Of a stretch of 64,000 nt of DNA, positions 34,711-44,578 are shown piece after piece. Both the position numbers and the translations under genes were made by a program. The notes beneath the pieces are model-generated. The model ran no database searches. It was not told where the DNA came from and worked only from the letters and a program-made list of their open reading frames with translations. Origin of the DNA: Lacimicrobium alkaliphilum (GTDB lineage Bacteria > Pseudomonadota > Gammaproteobacteria > Enterobacterales > Alteromonadaceae); contig NZ_NISX01000011.1 in the NCBI RefSeq assembly GCF_002591895.1, forward strand, positions 62,001-126,000. Direction: 5' to 3'. Position 1 is the first letter of the stretch, and each line of letters opens with the position of its first letter.

Positions 34711-37700
34711 CTACTGTACAGGCACTGGAACCCGAACTGGAGCTTCAGGCTGAGACTTAATCGGTGATTGGTATGTTTCAAGCTCTTCCAGACCAACCTC
34801 GATTGCTTTGTCCAGCTGAGGATCACGGCCCTGAGCTGTACTACGGGTCCATTGCTCAACATTAATATCAGGCGCAACGCCCTCGTTCTCAACCTGCCAG
34901 TTGCCTTCCATGTCGTAGAAACCTGAACGCGGTGCAGTCATTCTTCCTCCATCCACAAAGGCAGGCACCCCCCAGATACCAACCAGACCACCCCAGGTGC
35001 GTTTACCCACCAGCTTGCCCAGGCCGTAATAACGAAACATGTAAGGCAACATATCGCCACCGGAGCCGGATACTTCATTAATCAGCATGACCTTGCTCCC
35101 CCAGATTCCGAGACCGGGACTACTCAATGGTTCATCCGGTGAAAACGGATTATTAAAGAAGCCATTCAGCTCACGGCGCAGAGCATCAATAATGTGATCA
35201 GCAATAAAACCACCATGATTAAAACGCTCGTCAATGATCACACCAGGCTTATCCGCCTGCGCATAAAAGTAGCGATTAAATGAGTTATAACCTTCTTCGC
35301 CGGTGTTCGGCACCCAGACATAAGCAAGCTTGCCCTTCGACTGTTGCTCCACATATTGACGATTTTGCTCTACCCAGTGATTCTTACGCAAAGCATTATC
35401 GTCCTTAATCGGCTTAACCTCATAGTCTGTCCGGGTATCAGATGAATCGGGATGACCTATCGTGACTGTGGTTACCTGGGACAATGTACCTTCAAAATAA
35501 GAGTATATATTGCGGTCCGGATCAACAGGTTCTCCATTCACGGCAAGCAGATAACTATTGTCATCGATAAGATGAGCGACTTTACCCAGCGGCGCTTTGA
35601 CATTGTCATTGGCAAAGAATGATTCCCCGGTATAAATATGGGCAAGTCTTACTCCTTCCTCGTCCATCACCATATCAACACCCAGCAAACCTACCTGAGT
35701 TTTTGCCACGTCCGGTTTGTCGCCAACAGAAGTGTAAGAATGGCCGATTGATACTTCACCGCCCAGAGTATCCAGCAAATACGTCATATCCACCGGATGT
35801 CTGACCGATTCCACCAGCGGTTTATAAGTATCGTATACTGCATCCCAGTCCGCTCCATGAAAATTATCTACATACAGGTAATCTCTCTGATAACGCCAGG
35901 CTTCGCGAAAGATTTGCTGCCACTCCTGCTGAAAGTTAACCCTTTTTTTAAGTTCCACCTTGAGCGTCTTATCCTTTTTTGAAGAACCTTTGGCAGCGTC
36001 AATCACGCGATAACTGGACTTGCTTTTCACCAGTAGCGACTTACCATCGACAGACACCCGAAAGTCATCGATCTTATCTGCCAGTTTTTTCACCTTCCGT
36101 GACTTGGGGTCGAAACTCATCAGATCAGAAGCTTTTTCTCCTTTGGCGTCCTTGTAGTTACTGATAAAAAACAGCTTGCCATCTTTACCGCTGGCAAGGT
36201 GACTGAAATGCCCTGCTTCGGCCGTAACAGGCTGGATACGACGGTTAAATCCGGCCAGGTCAAACTCAATATTGGCAATTTCCTGCTGAGCACTGTCATC
36301 CGCTGGTTCTTTTTCTTCCTCTTCGCTGGAGTTGTCTGTAGCAACCTCTTCTTCATCAGAGCGAAGGGGCAAAAGCGGCTTGCTATCATCGTTAACCGCT
36401 GCTGCATACAGATGATAGTCAGGCGTAAAGCTGATACTCGACATATCCAGCCAGGAAGCCTTAGGACCGTAATCAACACTGGCAAAGAAATATATGTACT
36501 CGCCGGAGGCATCCCATACCGGCCAGCGCGTTTCTGCCATCCCATGGGTAAGCTGCATGCTCTTGCGTTTCTCTACTGAGTAAAGATGTAACTCGCGGAA
36601 CATATTAACATTCTGTTTTGTATACAAAATATAACGACTGTCCGGTGACCAGCTTGGCATCATGTCGGGTTCCGGATGCACTCTGGGATTGGTATCAATA
36701 ATTTTGGTGGTCTGGTTTTCCCGGTTAGCCACCCAGAGTTGTTGTGAGGAATCAGTAAACAACAAGCGTTTCGAATCCGGCGACCAGTGTAAATCCTGGT
36801 AGAACCCTTTACCGGCCAGAGAAATCGTTGTCTGATGCTTGCCGAACTGATCACTGATTTGAAGCTCATACTCGCCGGATTCATCAGTAAACCACGCGAT
36901 AAACTGGCCATCATCAGACCAGGCAGGTGCATGCTCTCTGCTGCCGGAGCTGTTGCTTAACGCCCGCGGCGAACCATGCTCTACCGGAACAGTAAAGATA
37001 TCACCTCTGGCACTGAATACCGCCCGTTTACCACGAGGGGAGAAATTAAAGGCTGTAATATGCTCATGGGCATTTACATATCCCTCCCTGGCCCAGAAAA
37101 AATCTCCGCTGACGTCAATATTAAGTTTCACCGGCGCACCGCCATCGCGCTGAATGTACAGATCGCCAAGGTACTCGTACACCAGATTATCACCGTCAAC
37201 GGTGAAGCCCATTACATCGTAGTCATCGTGGCGGGTAACCTGCTGAACCTGCTTATTCTGCGGGGAGAACTTAAAAACATTGGTCACTTTCGAACGATTA
37301 GATAAAAAGTAAATATCACCGTTTGACGACCACAGCGGATCCACCTCGAAGTCATTATTAAAAGGCAAATCGTATTCTTTCAGGTCATCCAGATTAATGA
37401 TACGCAGGGCCTGGTTTTGCCCGCCGCGGTAATTGCGCCACCCTCGGTCCCAGAATCCGGCTCGACGAAAAACAACTTGTTCACCACTGGCATTGTAGTC
37501 CCCGTCAAAGGCCCTTTGCATTGGCAACATCTGCGGGTTGCCACCATCAATACTGACAGTGAAAAGCCTTGGCCAGTTGCGTGGTGCCGAGTATCTGGGT
37601 GAGCGAAACAGCACCTGTTTACCATCAGGTGTCCATCCCACCGCCTCATCATTACCGGGGTGAAATGTCAGGCGGCGAACATCGCCGCCGTTAATACTGA

Positions 37701-37971
37701 CCAGATAGACATCTTTATTACCATTGTATTCGCCGCTAAAAGCAACATACTTACCATCCGGAGAAATAACGGGAGAATCCTCACTGCCCTGATAACTGGT
37801 GAGACGATGTACCGGCCCCCCCTTCAGAGTGGTCTTCCATAAATCATTGGCATAAGTGAAGACAAGCGTGTCATCATGAAGCGTTGGTTGCCTGAGCAAC
37901 TGTGTTGCACCGGCTGTAAATGAAAGTGCCAGCAAGGTACAGACGTAACAAAAGTGTTTTAGACTCATCAT
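34711..37971 (-). CDS. tricorn-like S41 family protease
   Basis: 1086 residues; start at 37971 or the adjacent ATG 37968. Signal peptide (LCTLLALSFTAGA), then two beta-propeller regions with repeated TolB/WD-like units (SPDGKYVAFSGEYNG, TPDGKQVLFRSP, SPDSKRLLFTDSS, SPDSRYILYTKQ). A Glu/Asp-rich insert lies near residues 540-560 (SDEEEVATDN through EEEEKEPADD). A PDZ-like region follows, then the S41 catalytic domain with nucleophile Ser in EVSGSGGDMLPY near residue 967 and DERFNHGGF before it. Tricorn-type peptidases degrade peptides through a propeller-gated chamber; this one is probably periplasmic. Monocistronic. Confidence 0.9.
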   Translation of the reverse strand: MMSLKHFCYVCTLLALSFTAGATQLLRQPTLHDDTLVFTYANDLWKTTLKGGPVHRLTSYQGSEDSPVISPDGKYVAFSGEYNGNKDVYLVSINGGDVRRLTFHPGNDEAVGWTPDGKQVLFRSPRYSAPRNWPRLFTVSIDGGNPQMLPMQRAFDGDYNASGEQVVFRRAGFWDRGWRNYRGGQNQALRIINLDDLKEYDLPFNNDFEVDPLWSSNGDIYFLSNRSKVTNVFKFSPQNKQVQQVTRHDDYDVMGFTVDGDNLVYEYLGDLYIQRDGGAPVKLNIDVSGDFFWAREGYVNAHEHITAFNFSPRGKRAVFSARGDIFTVPVEHGSPRALSNSSGSREHAPAWSDDGQFIAWFTDESGEYELQISDQFGKHQTTISLAGKGFYQDLHWSPDSKRLLFTDSSQQLWVANRENQTTKIIDTNPRVHPEPDMMPSWSPDSRYILYTKQNVNMFRELHLYSVEKRKSMQLTHGMAETRWPVWDASGEYIYFFASVDYGPKASWLDMSSISFTPDYHLYAAAVNDDSKPLLPLRSDEEEVATDNSSEEEEKEPADDSAQQEIANIEFDLAGFNRRIQPVTAEAGHFSHLASGKDGKLFFISNYKDAKGEKASDLMSFDPKSRKVKKLADKIDDFRVSVDGKSLLVKSKSSYRVIDAAKGSSKKDKTLKVELKKRVNFQQEWQQIFREAWRYQRDYLYVDNFHGADWDAVYDTYKPLVESVRHPVDMTYLLDTLGGEVSIGHSYTSVGDKPDVAKTQVGLLGVDMVMDEEGVRLAHIYTGESFFANDNVKAPLGKVAHLIDDNSYLLAVNGEPVDPDRNIYSYFEGTLSQVTTVTIGHPDSSDTRTDYEVKPIKDDNALRKNHWVEQNRQYVEQQSKGKLAYVWVPNTGEEGYNSFNRYFYAQADKPGVIIDERFNHGGFIADHIIDALRRELNGFFNNPFSPDEPLSSPGLGIWGSKVMLINEVSGSGGDMLPYMFRYYGLGKLVGKRTWGGLVGIWGVPAFVDGGRMTAPRSGFYDMEGNWQVENEGVAPDINVEQWTRSTAQGRDPQLDKAIEVGLEELETYQSPIKSQPEAPVRVPVPVQ

Positions 37972-38099
37972 TATTCCTATTATTGTTGATATTATTACCC
38001 TTTCCTAAGGCGAAAAATTACCGCAAACCCGCCACCGTAGTCTCAGCCTAATGCAACTTTCTATAAATTTCATACATATAAGTGAAGAAGAAATTTCTC

Positions 38100-38121
38100 A
38101 GCGACTTATAACTTAGCGACT
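38100..38121. promoter_or_regulatory. direct repeat upstream of the WYL regulator
   Basis: AGCGACT occurs at 38100-38106 and 38115-38121, a 15-base period, with TTAG-CGA-CTAA symmetry around the second copy. It is a candidate self-regulatory site about 73 bases before the start codon. Confidence 0.4.
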
Positions 38122-38193
38122 AAATGGCATTGCTTTACAACCCTGTCAAAATAAACCACACTAGCGGCAAAGCTCACCATTGCCCGACGAATA

Positions 38194-39060
38194 ATGCTCC
38201 GACAACTCAGTTTTGCTCAAAAGCAGCGCCTCGCATACATCGACTTCTGCTTATTATTCAAAGGGGCTATTTATCGCCAGGATCTGATCAACCGATTTGA
38301 AGTTGGTCTCTCAGCGGGCTCCCGGGATTTCAGTATCTATAAGGAACTGGCTCCGGCTAACCTGAACTATGATTCGCGGGAGAAACGGTATTTTCAGACC
38401 GAACAGTTCAAACCATTGTTTGAACACGATGCCCAGCGCACTCTGGTAAAACTGGCCAATGATATTTCTGATGGCTTTGATGCTATTGGCGACATTCACT
38501 TCCCGGTAGAGTCCCCGTCCAGTCTGAATATACCGGATATCTATATTGTTGCGCGCCTGGTACAGGCGATTCTCAGTGGCAAGTCGGTCAATGTAGTTTA
38601 CACCTCTCTTTCCAGCGGTTCCGGAGATCGTGATTTAGTACCCCATTCCATTGTAGATAACGGCCTGCGCTGGCATGTACGGGCCTTTGACCGCAAGACC
38701 CAGAGTTTCAGAGATTTTGTCCTGACCCGAATCAGCAAAGTCACCATCAAAGCACCACCGCAACCTCACGAAGAAGTTGAAGCCGACCAGGAATGGCAAC
38801 GGCTGATTCCCCTGCAACTGGTGCCTCACCCTAAGAACGTGCAACACCCCACCGCCATTGAAATGGACTATGGTATGGAAAATAGTCAGTTGCTGATTAA
38901 CGTACGTGCTGCCATGGCCGGTTATCTGCTCAGACGCTGGAATGTGGATTGTACCGAACGGGCCACCCTAAAAGGTGCCGAATATCAGTTATGGTTACAA
39001 AACCGCTTTACCCTGAATAATGTGGATAATCTTGCTATCGCTCCGGGGTATAACCTTTAG
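38194..39060 (+). CDS. WYL-domain regulator of the CapW/BrxR type
   Basis: 288 residues. The N-terminal winged helix region (QRLAYIDFCLLFKGAIYRQDLINRFEVG then SRDFSIYKELAPANLNYDSREKRYF, about 10-70) is the hallmark of CapW/BrxR repressors. A WYL ligand-binding domain (about 120-200) has VVYTSLSSGSGDRDLVPHSIVDNGLRWHVRAFD and FRDFVLTRISKV, and a C-terminal dimerisation part follows. Relatives control CBASS, BREX and similar phage-defence islands. No such genes are adjacent: the neighbours are a tricorn-like protease and an M3 peptidase. It may act in trans or be a remnant. The family call is from sequence resemblance only. Confidence 0.8.
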   Translation: MLRQLSFAQKQRLAYIDFCLLFKGAIYRQDLINRFEVGLSAGSRDFSIYKELAPANLNYDSREKRYFQTEQFKPLFEHDAQRTLVKLANDISDGFDAIGDIHFPVESPSSLNIPDIYIVARLVQAILSGKSVNVVYTSLSSGSGDRDLVPHSIVDNGLRWHVRAFDRKTQSFRDFVLTRISKVTIKAPPQPHEEVEADQEWQRLIPLQLVPHPKNVQHPTAIEMDYGMENSQLLINVRAAMAGYLLRRWNVDCTERATLKGAEYQLWLQNRFTLNNVDNLAIAPGYNL

Positions 39061-39280
39061 TCAGTGACGCCATCACAGTAAAGCACTGTTGCCGCCGGCT
39101 GGCATTGACAACACCAGCTCAGCCCCAGGTGGATTGCAATGTCTGGTCAATAGCGATAGTTTCAGCAGTCGCAGTATTATTCATACAGAACAATGTCTCG
39201 CCTGTGATCGGCCAGCCTCATTCCAGCCGGTCCGGGTTGGCGACAAACATCCCCCATAAAAACATAAAAAGAGGATAACG

Positions 39281-41455
39281 ATGAAAATTAAACAACAATG
39301 GATATCCGTCGCAATCGCCGCGGCGCTGGCCGGCCCCCTTGTGGGTTGTGGGCCAAAAACCCCGTCACCCGAAGGCACTGCCAAGAGCACCATTGAGCAA
39401 CCACAGAAAACAGAGAATCCGTTGCTGGCAGAGTGGTCAGGCCCTTTTGGTGGCGTGCCCGCGTTTAATAAAATGGAACTGGCGCTACTTAAACCTGCAA
39501 TGGAAAAAGGCATCGAGTTACATCTGGCCGAGCTGGACGCCATTGCCTCTCAGGAAGCTGAGCCCACTTTTGACAACACCATTGTGCCTTATGAAAAAGC
39601 CGGCGCAGATATCAACCGGGTATATCCTTACTATGGAATCTGGCGTTCAAATTTATCATCCCCCGAGTTTCGCGAAGTACAGCAGGAACTGGCGCCCAGG
39701 CTGGCAGAGTACAGGTCCGCAATCAATCAGAATGATGCACTGTTCCAGCGTATCAAAGCCGTTTATGAAAGTGATGCAGTTAAACAAATGCGCCCTGATC
39801 AACAGCGCCTGGTGAGTCTGATTTATGACAGCTTCGCCAGCAATGGAGCCACCTTAAGCGGTGAAGCCAAAGTCCGTTATGCTGAAATCAATAAACAACT
39901 TTCGAAACTGCACACCGAATTCAGCAATAACGTACTGGCCGATGAAGAAGGGTATGTGCTGTACCTGAGTGAAGATCAACTCGGCGGCTTGCCACAATCT
40001 GTGATTGATGCCGCCGCCCAGGCTGCAGCAGATCGCGGTAAAGAAGGTATGTATGCCATCACCAATACCCGTTCATCCATGGATCCGTTCCTCACCTACT
40101 CCACAGAACGTGAGCTACGTGAACAGGTATGGAACGATTATTACAGCCGCGGTGACAATGACGGTGCGCACGACAACAACGCCATTATTGCCGAAATCCT
40201 CAAACTGCGGGATGAACGTGTGGAGCTGCTGGGTTATGAAAACTATGCTCAGTGGCGATTGGAAAACCGTATGGCCAAAACACCAGAAAATGCCATGGAT
40301 CTGATGATGTCGGTGTGGCCCGCGGCACTGGCCCGTGTTGAACAGGAAGTAGCAGACATGCAGGCCATTGCCGATGAAGAGGGTGCCGATATCACCATCA
40401 AGCCCTGGGATTATCGCTACTATGCCGAGAAAGTACGCAAAGCCCGCTACGATCTGGACTCCGACGAAGTAAAACAATACCTGCAATTAGATAAGCTGCG
40501 CGAAGCCATGTTCTATGTAGCCGGGCGTTTGTTTAACTTTGACTTTAAACCGGTCGAAGCAGGCTCAGTGCCGGTCTTCCATGAAGACGTAAACGTCTGG
40601 GAAGTGACCGACAAAACCAGCGGCGAGCATATTGGCCTGTGGTATCTCGACCCCTTCGCGCGTCAGGGTAAACGCTCCGGCGCCTGGGCCTACAGTTACC
40701 GCAATCACACCACCTTTGATGGCAAGCAAACCGTACTGTCGTCGAACAACTCTAACTTTGTTAAGGGTAAACCCGGTGAGCCAGTACTGATCAGCTGGGA
40801 TGACGCCGAAACCTACTTCCATGAGTTTGGTCATGCCCTGCATGCGCTGGCCTCAAATGTGGTTTACCCCACACTCAACAGCGGTGTACGTGATTACACC
40901 GAGTTTCAGTCACAGTTGCTGGAGCGCTGGTTGCTCACCGATGACGTGATTGATAATTATCTGGTGCATTATCAGACCGGCGAGCCGATTCCGGCTGAAC
41001 TGGTAGAAAAGATCAAAAAGGCCGCCACCTTTAACGAAGGTTTCAAGACCACTGAATACCTGGCCTCGGCACTGGTGGATATGAAATTGCACACCACCGA
41101 CCCACAGGGCATTGATCCAGATGCGTTTGAGCGTGAAACCCTCAAAGAACTGGGCATGCCGGAAGAGATTGTGATGCGTCATCGTACGCCACATTTTGGT
41201 CATATTTTCTCCGGTGAAGGCTATTCTGCCGGGTATTACGGCTATATGTGGGCCGAGGTGCTCACCTCCGATGCCGCCGAAGCCTTTGCCAGTGCGCCTG
41301 GCGGTTTCTATGATGAAACCATGGCGAAAAAACTGGTTGAGCATCTGTTCTCTATACGCAATGCCATGGATCCGGCCGAGGCCTATCGTGCCTTCAGAGG
41401 CCGTGACGCCGAGGTGGAAGCGCTGATGCGTGACCGAGGCTTCCCGGTAAAATAA
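39281..41455 (+). CDS. dcp: M3 family peptidyl-dipeptidase, lipoprotein
   Basis: 724 residues. N-terminal lipoprotein signal with lipobox LVGC (IAAALAGPLVGCG), so it is anchored in the envelope, unlike cytoplasmic Dcp. The zinc motif HEFGH sits in AETYFHEFGHALHALAS near residue 514. C-terminal substrate-binding Tyr/Gly region GHIFSGEGYSAGYYGYMWAEVL. It removes dipeptides from the C-terminus of oligopeptides. Ribosome site AGAGG before ATG 39281. Monocistronic with a strong terminator. Confidence 0.93.
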   Translation: MKIKQQWISVAIAAALAGPLVGCGPKTPSPEGTAKSTIEQPQKTENPLLAEWSGPFGGVPAFNKMELALLKPAMEKGIELHLAELDAIASQEAEPTFDNTIVPYEKAGADINRVYPYYGIWRSNLSSPEFREVQQELAPRLAEYRSAINQNDALFQRIKAVYESDAVKQMRPDQQRLVSLIYDSFASNGATLSGEAKVRYAEINKQLSKLHTEFSNNVLADEEGYVLYLSEDQLGGLPQSVIDAAAQAAADRGKEGMYAITNTRSSMDPFLTYSTERELREQVWNDYYSRGDNDGAHDNNAIIAEILKLRDERVELLGYENYAQWRLENRMAKTPENAMDLMMSVWPAALARVEQEVADMQAIADEEGADITIKPWDYRYYAEKVRKARYDLDSDEVKQYLQLDKLREAMFYVAGRLFNFDFKPVEAGSVPVFHEDVNVWEVTDKTSGEHIGLWYLDPFARQGKRSGAWAYSYRNHTTFDGKQTVLSSNNSNFVKGKPGEPVLISWDDAETYFHEFGHALHALASNVVYPTLNSGVRDYTEFQSQLLERWLLTDDVIDNYLVHYQTGEPIPAELVEKIKKAATFNEGFKTTEYLASALVDMKLHTTDPQGIDPDAFERETLKELGMPEEIVMRHRTPHFGHIFSGEGYSAGYYGYMWAEVLTSDAAEAFASAPGGFYDETMAKKLVEHLFSIRNAMDPAEAYRAFRGRDAEVEALMRDRGFPVK

Positions 41456-41473
41456 GCCACCGCCACGTAAAAC

Positions 41474-41505
41474 AAAGGCGAAGCAGATTAACTGCTTCGC
41501 CTTTT
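41474..41505 (+). terminator. rho-independent terminator of the M3 peptidase gene
   Basis: AAAGGCGAAGCAG and CTGCTTCGCCTTT form a perfect 13-base stem with a five-base loop, continuing into a T-run. Confidence 0.93.
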
Positions 41506-41696
41506 TTACTGGCCTGCGCACGGCTAAAAACTCATATCCTGTTTACCTGTAGTCAGTCCGCAACTGGCCTCGTCTTTTTTGCTTAAACCCGCTAATTAGC
41601 TTAGGCTCTGGTTATTGCGAAAATTAAACACTCTGCAATGTGACGCTGGTTTGGCAACCAAATCAGATCTTAAAAAACGAGTTCAAGGATATCTGA

Positions 41697-42074
41697 ATGA
41701 TGAGTAAATTTTTAAAAGCCGTTATCACTGGATCAGTTTTAATTTTCAGTCTCGGGCAGGTGTCCGCTGCGCCCTATAGTTCGGACCAGGTTATTGCCAG
41801 TCAGCAACACCAATATAATAAGCAGCAGGTATTGTCATTCTTAGACAATGCTGAAGTACAGAATAAACTGGTTGCTCTGGGAGTCAGCCCTGAACAGGCA
41901 GAGCAGCGCATTGCCAATATGACCAATGAAGAACTGGATGCCTTAAACAGCCAGATGAATGAGATGCCGGCAGGCGGCATTGTCGGAACCATTGTAACGG
42001 TACTGGTGGTTGTGGCTGTGCTGGATCTGATGGGTATTACTGACGTTTATCCTTTTATTCGACCTATCAGTTAA
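41697..42074 (+). CDS. PA2779 family protein
   Basis: 125 residues with signal peptide (AVITGSVLIFSLGQVSAA), a helical middle part (VLSFLDNAEVQNKLVALGVSPEQAEQRIANMTNEELDALNSQM) and a C-terminal hydrophobic helix (GIVGTIVTVLVVVAVLDLMGI). This is the PA2779 pattern; the family sits next to PA2778 peptidases and probably forms a short periplasmic, membrane-anchored partner or substrate. Start 41697 or 41700. It is co-transcribed with the following peptidase gene, 6 bases apart. Confidence 0.82.
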   Translation: MMSKFLKAVITGSVLIFSLGQVSAAPYSSDQVIASQQHQYNKQQVLSFLDNAEVQNKLVALGVSPEQAEQRIANMTNEELDALNSQMNEMPAGGIVGTIVTVLVVVAVLDLMGITDVYPFIRPIS

Positions 42075-42080
42075 AAGCTT

Positions 42081-42881
42081 TTGGCAATCTCACTTTGGCA
42101 GGCCTGCCTTATGGCTGGCCTGCTGATATTACTCAGTGGCTGTCAGACGCCCCCACAGACTCAGCGGTTACTGTCATCCCCGCCTGAGATAGCACGCCAG
42201 CACCTTATTCCGGATATACCTTTTTATCCTCAGCAACAATATTTTTGCGGCCCAACTACACTATCTGAGGTAGCTGGTTTTTACGGGCTTGAACACAGCC
42301 CGACTGATATTGCCCCCAACACCTTTGTTCCCGGCCTGGAAGGCAGCCTGCAGGTTGAAATGACAGCCGCTACCCGGCAACTGGGTCTGCTGGCGTACGC
42401 ACAGCGCGCCAATATGAAGCAGTTGTTAAGTCTGGTTGCCGAAAATATTCCGGTGATCGTGCTGCAAAACAACGGCATTGCGATGTTTCCGCAATGGCAC
42501 TATGCCGTAGTGACGGGTTATGACCTTGAAACTGCCGAAGTTATTCTCAATACCGGCGTAACACAAAGGCATCGATTGAATTTTGCGACCTTTGAGCGTA
42601 CCTGGCAGCGGGGCAATTACTGGATGTTAGCGATGTTACCCGGCGACAAAGCCAGTAAACACCTGGATCCCTTTGTTTATACCAAAGCCTGCCAGGATTT
42701 ACTCAACACCAACCAGACTGACACCGGGATAGCCGCACTTAAAACCGCCACCAGGCAGTGGCCAGAATATTGGCTTCCCTACTTTTTACTCGGCAATCAT
42801 TATTTCACAGCCGAGCCTTTGGTTGCTGAGACGTGGTTTACAAAGGGCCTGCATTTGGACAGCAACAGGTTTCCTATCTGA
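42081..42881 (+). CDS. PA2778 family cysteine peptidase (C39-like), lipoprotein
   Basis: 266 residues using TTG 42081 as start, which gives a full lipoprotein signal ending LLSGC; the first ATG (42111) would leave too short a signal. C39-type peptidase domain: catalytic Cys in YFCGPTTLSEVAGFYG, His in QWHYAVVTGYD, Asn/Asp in VILNTGV. The C-terminus (about 200-266) is TPR-like (GIAALKTATRQWPEYWLPYFLLGNHYF). The substrate is unknown; the adjacent PA2779 protein is the obvious candidate partner. Confidence 0.8.
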   Translation: MAISLWQACLMAGLLILLSGCQTPPQTQRLLSSPPEIARQHLIPDIPFYPQQQYFCGPTTLSEVAGFYGLEHSPTDIAPNTFVPGLEGSLQVEMTAATRQLGLLAYAQRANMKQLLSLVAENIPVIVLQNNGIAMFPQWHYAVVTGYDLETAEVILNTGVTQRHRLNFATFERTWQRGNYWMLAMLPGDKASKHLDPFVYTKACQDLLNTNQTDTGIAALKTATRQWPEYWLPYFLLGNHYFTAEPLVAETWFTKGLHLDSNRFPI

Positions 42882-42885
42882 ACAA

Positions 42886-43374
42886 CTACGCGCTTTTCAT
42901 CGCTGACTTACTGCGGATAAAGGCAACGGCCTCATCGGACAAACAACGATTGGACAAATAAAAGCGCGCCTGCCCCTGATACAATAACCAGCCTCGTTCG
43001 GTTGACTCAATCCGGGTCACATTCTCCCAGTTCAGCATGCTGTCAACATAGGCGGATTGGGTGTGAACCCCTTGTTCATCGATGGTCAGATCTACCTTAT
43101 TACCTGCGGCCCGACTAAGCATCTGGCGGGCCAGCCACCAGGACTTTTTAAACCGCACATTTAACCCTTCGACCACGCCAAGCCCTACCAGGAACCAGGC
43201 CAGATAAGCCGTGAACGGGGTAAACAATAATACCACCAAACCGGCAATGGCCAGGCTCAGGGCCTTACCATAGGCTTTTATGCCGCTTTCGAGACGCGCT
43301 GACTCGTCAAAGGTTTCACTGAAGTGGCTCTTATCCAGCAAGTAAGTAGTGGTATAGTGAAAGTCGCTATTCAT
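42886..43374 (-). CDS. YcxB-like membrane protein
   Basis: About 162 residues from ATG 43374 (ATG 43389 also in frame). Two adjacent transmembrane helices at about 33-70 (LSLAIAGLVVLLFTPFTAYLAWFLVGLGVV). A PH-like C-terminal part with LTIDEQGVHTQSAYVDSMLNWENVTRIEST and FYLSNRCLSDEAVAFIRSK resembles YcxB-like domains. No strong ribosome site. Function unknown. Its stop faces that of the cysteine peptidase 4 bases away. Confidence 0.65.
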   Translation of the reverse strand: MNSDFHYTTTYLLDKSHFSETFDESARLESGIKAYGKALSLAIAGLVVLLFTPFTAYLAWFLVGLGVVEGLNVRFKKSWWLARQMLSRAAGNKVDLTIDEQGVHTQSAYVDSMLNWENVTRIESTERGWLLYQGQARFYLSNRCLSDEAVAFIRSKSAMKSA

Positions 43375-43389
43375 CTTATGGCTATGCAT

Positions 43390-43764
43390 TGTTGAAGTAT
43401 GGGCAATGTAACTCAGATAGATAACCCTTGGCGAGTCTAATCACGAGTTCATAGTCCGCTGTCAGCTTCAATACTGCTGCAGGGAAAGGAGGATAAATTC
43501 CCGTCGCTCTATGTACACAGGCTGTTGGAACAGCCCTTTACCAATCCGGGGGATAGCGCACAATACAGCAGCGTGCCGTTGACCACTACACCTGCCAGTC
43601 CCAATGCGCTGTGCTCTCAAGCTTTGGAAATACTCCCTATCGAACCAGCAGGGTCTGCCAAGTGCTTCACCACAATAACTTTAACTTTCGATAACCAACA
43701 TATTGGTGTATTTTCTAGCGATACTTTATATAAAAATAGCAAACTGAAAGCTAATGAGGGTCAA
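43390..43764. other. agaR upstream region
   Basis: 375 bases without a supported gene. An in-frame extension of agaR back to 43525 exists, but its translation (MEQPFTNPGDSAQYSS onward) has no relation to DeoR proteins and the real start is at 43765. A TAACTTTCGATAACC stretch near 43678 followed by an ATATTGGTG/ATTTTC segment resembles part of an AgaR site and could be autoregulatory. Confidence 0.4.
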
Positions 43765-44538
43765 ATGCTCAATACAGTGGAAAGGCGCAGTGAAATTGTC
43801 AAACTCATCGAAAGTACAGGAAACGTTAAAGTTAAAGAACTGGCTGAGAAGTTCAATATCTCCACTGTTACCATACGAAATGACCTCAATGATCTGAGTC
43901 GCACAGGATTACTCGTCAGGGCCCGGGGGGGCGCCATTGCCAGTGGCCGCCTGGCCAAAGAACTCACCATCAACGAAAAACACAAGAAAAATCACAAAGT
44001 TAAGGTCGCACTAGGTAGATATACTGCGTCTCTGATCCAGAATGATGACGCCATCATTCTGGATTCAGGAACGACTGCAGAAGAAGTCGCCAATCACCTC
44101 AATGATAAAGAAAACTTAATCGTGATGACGAATGGCCTCAATATCGCCTATCAGCTCGCTCCCATTGAGGGTTGTGAGGTGTTCATGATTGGCGGGCAAC
44201 TGCGTAAAAAGTCGATGTCTTTTTACGGGCCGGACACAGAAAAGAAACTCGAATACTATAATTTCAATAAGGTCATTCTGGGGGTTGATGGCATTGACCT
44301 TTCTCGTGGTCTGAGCACCCACTATGAACCGGAAGCCGTATTTAACCGGGTCATGTGTCAGAGCGCTGAGCAAATCATTGTCGTGACGGATTCATCAAAG
44401 TTTGGTCGCCGCTCGCTACATTCGATTATTCCGATCACGTCGATTGATATTCTTGTTACAGACACTAACCTGGATAAAGAAAGCCAGGATGAAATTCATC
44501 GACTGGGCATCGACTTGCATTTGGTCGATGTGGGCTAA
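43765..44538 (+). CDS. agaR: AgaR-like DeoR-family transcriptional repressor
   Basis: 257 residues from ATG 43765 (GAGGG upstream), where the DeoR family pattern begins: ERRSEIVKLIESTGNVKVKELAEKFNISTVTIRNDLNDLSRTGLLVRARGGA. The sugar-phosphate-binding C-terminal domain has DSGTTAEEVANHL, TNGLNIAYQLA, MIGGQLRKKSMSFYGP, GVDGID and VVTDSSKFGR. It resembles AgaR, the repressor of GalNAc/galactosamine genes, and lies at the edge of a GalNAc gene cluster. Candidate sites are upstream of the receptor, permease and kbaZ operons. Confidence 0.88.
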   Translation: MLNTVERRSEIVKLIESTGNVKVKELAEKFNISTVTIRNDLNDLSRTGLLVRARGGAIASGRLAKELTINEKHKKNHKVKVALGRYTASLIQNDDAIILDSGTTAEEVANHLNDKENLIVMTNGLNIAYQLAPIEGCEVFMIGGQLRKKSMSFYGPDTEKKLEYYNFNKVILGVDGIDLSRGLSTHYEPEAVFNRVMCQSAEQIIVVTDSSKFGRRSLHSIIPITSIDILVTDTNLDKESQDEIHRLGIDLHLVDVG

Positions 44539-44578
44539 GCAATGCTGTAAGCAAGAAAGCCACACACTTGCACGCACA

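Noticed and set aside
43525-43764. N-terminal extension of agaR of about 80 residues
   Set aside because: The DeoR family pattern and a ribosome site begin at 43765; the extension has no family resemblance and unusual composition.
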